Shown here: positions 61,210 through 64,000 of the stretch, in pieces | How positions within the stretch are numbered: the first letter of the stretch is position 1 | How the letters are laid out: each line of letters opens with the position of its first letter | NCBI RefSeq assembly: GCF_013385145.1 | Contig: NZ_JABZEC010000006.1 | Location: 62,001 to 126,000 of the forward strand | DNA length: 64,000 nt | Source: Bombilactobacillus apium | GTDB taxonomy: Bacteria; Bacillota; Bacilli; Lactobacillales; Lactobacillaceae | Direction: 5' to 3' | Program-made: the position numbers and the translations under genes | Notes under the pieces: model-generated | What the model saw: only the letters and a program-made list of their open reading frames with translations | Told to the model about the DNA's origin: nothing | Database searches by the model: none

Positions 61210-62007
61210 ATGAATTTTTATCAGATCGATTTTTGGGCCCAACAGTGGGTTTTGACTGCTGGAGAAATGGTACAGAATAAATTACAGCAAAAATTGGAAA
61301 TTGACACGAAGGCTAATGCTCATGATTTTGTCACGAATATTGATAAATCTATCGAACAGTATTTAACAACAATGATTAGAAAGAAATTTCCGCAAGCGGC
61401 GATTATTAGTGAAGAAGGTTATGGTAATCAGACCCAAGTTGAAGTCGATGATTTAACTTGGGTGATTGATCCTATTGATGGAACCTCAAACTTGGTTTAT
61501 TTTAAAAAAGATTTTGCGATTGTTTTGAGTGTCTATGCTGCTGGTCAGGGGAAGATCAGTTATATCTATGATGTTATGGATCATAAACTTTATCATTCTT
61601 TGGCAGGAGAAGGTTGTTTTGTCAACAATCGACCGCTAGCAACTCGACCAGATCGTTCTCTAGAAGACAGCGCCTTGGGTTGTCGTTTTGACTTTTTGAC
61701 TCAGAATCGGGCGCATTCAATGGAGATTATGCGGCAAGCTCGCACTCTCAAAACCATGAGTTGTGCTTCCTTAGGGATGGTGGCTTTGGCTAAGGGAGAA
61801 ATTGATGGAATGATTAATAAGAGCGCTATGAAACCTTGGGATTTACTACCTGGTTTAGCTTTCGCTCAAGAAGCGGGCGTTCAATTCTTGACTTTAAGTG
61901 GACAGGAATTTGATTTCCAGACTACACCCACCGATCAAGATATTATTGCGGCCGGTCCCCACTTAAATCAGGAAATTTTAGCAGCGATTCCGACTTCCAA
62001 GCCATAA
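61210..62007 (+). CDS. inositol monophosphatase family protein
   Basis: 265 residues. The metal-binding motifs are ISEEGYG, WVIDPIDGTSNLV and KPWDLLPGLAFAQEAG, all intact. The family includes inositol-1-phosphatase, fructose-1,6-bisphosphatase and PAP phosphatase-like enzymes. As last gene of a PTS operon it may dephosphorylate a sugar phosphate, but this is inference; lactobacilli also carry this gene alone. ATG 61210 with AAAGGA 8 bases upstream; a frame extending back into EIID is rejected. Confidence 0.88.
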   Translation: MNFYQIDFWAQQWVLTAGEMVQNKLQQKLEIDTKANAHDFVTNIDKSIEQYLTTMIRKKFPQAAIISEEGYGNQTQVEVDDLTWVIDPIDGTSNLVYFKKDFAIVLSVYAAGQGKISYIYDVMDHKLYHSLAGEGCFVNNRPLATRPDRSLEDSALGCRFDFLTQNRAHSMEIMRQARTLKTMSCASLGMVALAKGEIDGMINKSAMKPWDLLPGLAFAQEAGVQFLTLSGQEFDFQTTPTDQDIIAAGPHLNQEILAAIPTSKP

Positions 62008-62043
62008 AAAAAGAATTGGGATTGAATATCCCAATTCTTTTTT
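62006..62043 (+). terminator. bidirectional terminator between the PTS operon and rpmB
   Basis: AAAAAGAATTGGGA pairs with TCCCAATTCTTTTT, with A and T runs on both sides. Confidence 0.9.
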
Positions 62044-62067
62044 GGTAATTAAACTCGAAATTTAAAA

Positions 62068-62253
62068 TTAAACTCGAGTTACTTTACCAGACTTTAATGT
62101 CCGAGCAGAAACCCAGACGCGCTTTGGTTGACCATCAACTAAAATCCGCACTTTTTGTAAGTTAGCTTTCCATGAACGCCGTGATGAGTTCAAGGCGTGG
62201 GAACGCTTGTTACCAAAAGTAGTCTTCTTACCAGTAATAAAATCTTTAGCCAC
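62068..62253 (-). CDS. rpmB: 50S ribosomal protein L28
   Basis: 61 residues, starting [33 protein letters not shown] and ending LKSGKVTRV; standard length. GGAGG precedes the ATG on the minus strand. It lies divergent to the asp23-fakA pair, the usual lactobacillar arrangement. Confidence 0.97.
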   Translation of the reverse strand: MAKDFITGKKTTFGNKRSHALNSSRRSWKANLQKVRILVDGQPKRVWVSARTLKSGKVTRV

Positions 62254-62306
62254 GGGACAAACCTCCTTGTCCTAGATAAACTTTCTGTTGATATAACACT
62301 CTTGTG

Positions 62307-62335
62307 ATAGTACCATTTTCAAAATTAGAATGCAA
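62307..62335 (-). promoter_or_regulatory. rpmB promoter
   Basis: On the minus strand TTGCAT and TACTAT are separated by 17 bases. Confidence 0.55.
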
Positions 62336-62449
62336 GAGTAATTGCAAGTGAAATTACTTGACAGGCTGAAGGTTGTTCTTTCTCTTTCGCAAAGCTAGGG
62401 GCTATGATAAAATTTAATATTGATACGATTAGGAATCGAGGTGTTTTCG

Positions 62450-62815
62450 ATGGCAATATCAATTAAGACTAAGTTCGGTCAAGTTGAAGTTTCCAACGAA
62501 GTAATTGCTTCCGTTGTTGGCTGTGCTGCCACGGATATCTATGGAATTGTGGGTATGGCTAGCAAGAATCAACTTCGTGATGGAGTTAACGGAATTTTAA
62601 AGCGGGAGAATTATACGAAGGGTGTCGTTGTCCGCCAGGAAAAATCTGGGACGGTTGTTGACGTTTATATTATTGTTGGATACGGTGTGAAGATTTCTGA
62701 GGTGGGACGCAATGTTCAAAATCGAGTGAAGTATAACTTAGAAACCATGCTCGGAGCACCGACTGCAAAAGTTAATGTCTTTGTCCAAGGTGTTAAAATC
62801 CTAGAAGAAGATTAG
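62450..62815 (+). CDS. yloU: Asp23/Gls24 family protein (YloU)
   Basis: 121 residues. VSNEVIASVVGCAATDIYGIVGMA and GVVVRQEKSGTVVDVYIIVGYGVKI are the Asp23 core. ATG 62450 is preferred to the longer frame, with GAGGTG upstream. The pair yloU-yloV is conserved in Firmicutes and the next gene follows after 17 bases. It is a second paralogue besides the yqhY-type copy at 40791. Confidence 0.92.
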   Translation: MAISIKTKFGQVEVSNEVIASVVGCAATDIYGIVGMASKNQLRDGVNGILKRENYTKGVVVRQEKSGTVVDVYIIVGYGVKISEVGRNVQNRVKYNLETMLGAPTAKVNVFVQGVKILEED

Positions 62816-62832
62816 TTGGAGGAGAATAGCAA

Positions 62833-64000
62833 TTGTCAGTTGTTAAAACAATTACAGCGAGTGAATTTAGAACGATGGTGCGGCTGGCATCGCGTTATTT
62901 AAAACAGAATGCGCAATTTGTTAATTCATTAAATGTTTTCCCGGTCCCTGATGGAGATACCGGTACGAATATGAATTTAACCTTTCAATCGGGTTATAAA
63001 GCCGTTAATGAGGCTGAATCAGAAAATGTGGGTGAATTGGCCCAGTATTTAGCTAAAGGACTTTTAATGGGAGCTCGGGGTAATTCGGGAGTAATTACTT
63101 CGCAAATTTTTCGTGGTTTTGCTAAAAGTGTCCAAGGAAAGGCCACTTTAAACTCCTTGGATTTAGCTCAAGCCTTGGCTGATGGAGTTAAGACTGTTTA
63201 TCAAGCTGTGATGAAACCGGTTGAAGGGACAATTTTAACAGTTGCAAAACAAGCTAGCGTTCAAGCTCAAGCAGTTGGTAATCAGGCCAGCGATGCCACA
63301 ACGGTGATGGTCTCTGCTTTAGAAGGAGCGCAAACAGCGTTGGCGCAAACCCCGGAACTTTTACCAGTTTTGAAAGAGGTCGGAGTCGTTGATTCCGGTG
63401 GCCAAGGTTTGGTTTTTATTTACGAAGGTTTCGTAGAGGCTCTGGGTGGTGAAGTTGTTTCCAAGGATCACTATCAACCCGATGAAGATGAAATGGACGA
63501 AATGCTTAATGCGGCTCACCGCCAATCTGTCCAGCAAAATCAGATTACAACCGCTGATATTACGACGGCGGATATTAAGAATGGTTTTTGTACGGAAATG
63601 ATGGTCCAATTGGGACAAGATCCTACAAGCAAGGAATTATTTGATTACCAAGGTTTTCGGGAACATTTAAGTGAACTAGGAGATTCCTTGTTAGTCGTTG
63701 CTGATGAGGAAGTTGTTAAAGTTCATGTGCATACACAACACCCACAAAAGATTTTTACTTACGGGCGCTGTTATGGAGCCTTAAGTAAAATTAAGATTGA
63801 TAATATGCGGATTCAGCACGAGTCAATTGTTGAAACGGAAAAGCCCCAAGCTTCTCAACCGCAAAAAGATTATGGAATTATCGTGGTTGCTTCGGGAGCA
63901 GGCTTGCAGAAGCTTTTTAAGAGCCTGGGAGTCACGAACATTATTAGCGGGGGACAAACCATGAATCCCTCAACTCAGGATATTGTGGCCGCGATTAAAG
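62833..64000 (+). CDS. fakA: DAK-domain fatty acid kinase subunit (FakA/YloV), 3' end outside window
   Basis: 389 codons are visible and the frame is open at the window edge; the family is usually about 550-560 residues. TTG 62833 has GGAGGAG 12 bases upstream. The DhaL-type ATP-binding domain (about 1-200) has NVFPVPDGDTGTNMNLTF, whose Asp residues bind Mg, then MGARGNSGVITSQIFRGFAK and VVDSGGQGLVFIYEG. With a FakB protein it phosphorylates exogenous fatty acids for phospholipid synthesis. It forms a pair with yloU. Confidence 0.93.
   Translation, partial: MSVVKTITASEFRTMVRLASRYLKQNAQFVNSLNVFPVPDGDTGTNMNLTFQSGYKAVNEAESENVGELAQYLAKGLLMGARGNSGVITSQIFRGFAKSVQGKATLNSLDLAQALADGVKTVYQAVMKPVEGTILTVAKQASVQAQAVGNQASDATTVMVSALEGAQTALAQTPELLPVLKEVGVVDSGGQGLVFIYEGFVEALGGEVVSKDHYQPDEDEMDEMLNAAHRQSVQQNQITTADITTADIKNGFCTEMMVQLGQDPTSKELFDYQGFREHLSELGDSLLVVADEEVVKVHVHTQHPQKIFTYGRCYGALSKIKIDNMRIQHESIVETEKPQASQPQKDYGIIVVASGAGLQKLFKSLGVTNIISGGQTMNPSTQDIVAAIK

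Overview
The window is chromosomal DNA of a low-GC Gram-positive bacterium of the order Lactobacillales, most likely Lactobacillaceae. The evidence is gene order (ylbM-yceD; pheST behind a T-box; mltG-udk-greA; rpmG-rhomboid-yqgQ-glcK; miaA/glnR-glnA; rplU-prp-rpmA; nusB-folD-xseAB-ispA-tlyA-recN-gmk-rpoZ-priA-fmt-rsmB-stp-prkC-rsgA-rpe-thiN; rpmB divergent from asp23-fakA), many TTG/GTG starts, strong AGGAGG ribosome binding sites, CcpA-type cre sites and Lactobacillus-type families such as DUF3042. The genus is not fixed by the sequence. An archaeal-type PEP carboxylase and mannose-family PTS genes fit a sugar-rich niche.

Layout. 1-21.9 kb is core genome: tRNA acetate ligase fragment, yceD, gnd, an ArlRS-like two-component system, yidC/acyP, an rRNA methyltransferase, T-box-controlled pheST, cell-wall genes (mltG, a class B PBP), rpmG, rhomboid, glucokinase, miaA and glnRA with a GlnR box. 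21.9-31.4 kb is the accessory region. It opens with tRNA-Arg(TCT), followed by phased GTGCAC repeats, a tyrosine integrase broken by two frameshifts, a hicB antitoxin beside a hicA toxin with a nonsense codon, and an orphan terminator. Next come a lipoprotein, a small HTH protein, a GT-C-like membrane protein, a secreted GH32 fructanase with a cre site, an oxidoreductase pseudogene and an XRE/TPR regulator that appears to start at CTG. This looks like an integrated element in advanced decay with some cargo kept. 31.5-39.6 kb holds metabolism: ppc, a bioY-birA biotin operon with a BirA-type operator, a GNAT remnant, a GlcNAc-type PTS (EIICBA), csbD and a flavodoxin-fold oxidoreductase. 39.6-58.2 kb is one long, mostly co-directional housekeeping block for ribosome assembly, nucleotide and isoprenoid metabolism, DNA repair, replication restart and Ser/Thr phospho-signalling. 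58.5-62 kb is a mannose-family PTS operon (IIA-IIB-IIC-IID) ending in an inositol-monophosphatase-family gene. The window ends with rpmB, an Asp23 protein and the start of a fatty acid kinase (DAK/FakA-like) gene.

How it works together. Sugar entry is by two PTS systems and by extracellular fructan hydrolysis. All three have a cre-like sequence at the promoter or transcription start, which suggests common CcpA control. Biotin uptake is coupled to BirA autoregulation, nitrogen assimilation to GlnR, Phe-tRNA charging to a T-box, and L21 to its leader. I saw no CRISPR array, rRNA operon, intact transposase or intact prophage. I found no clear undescribed defence or biosynthetic system. The least explained part is the 24.4-27.3 kb group of unknown genes and the decayed element around it.
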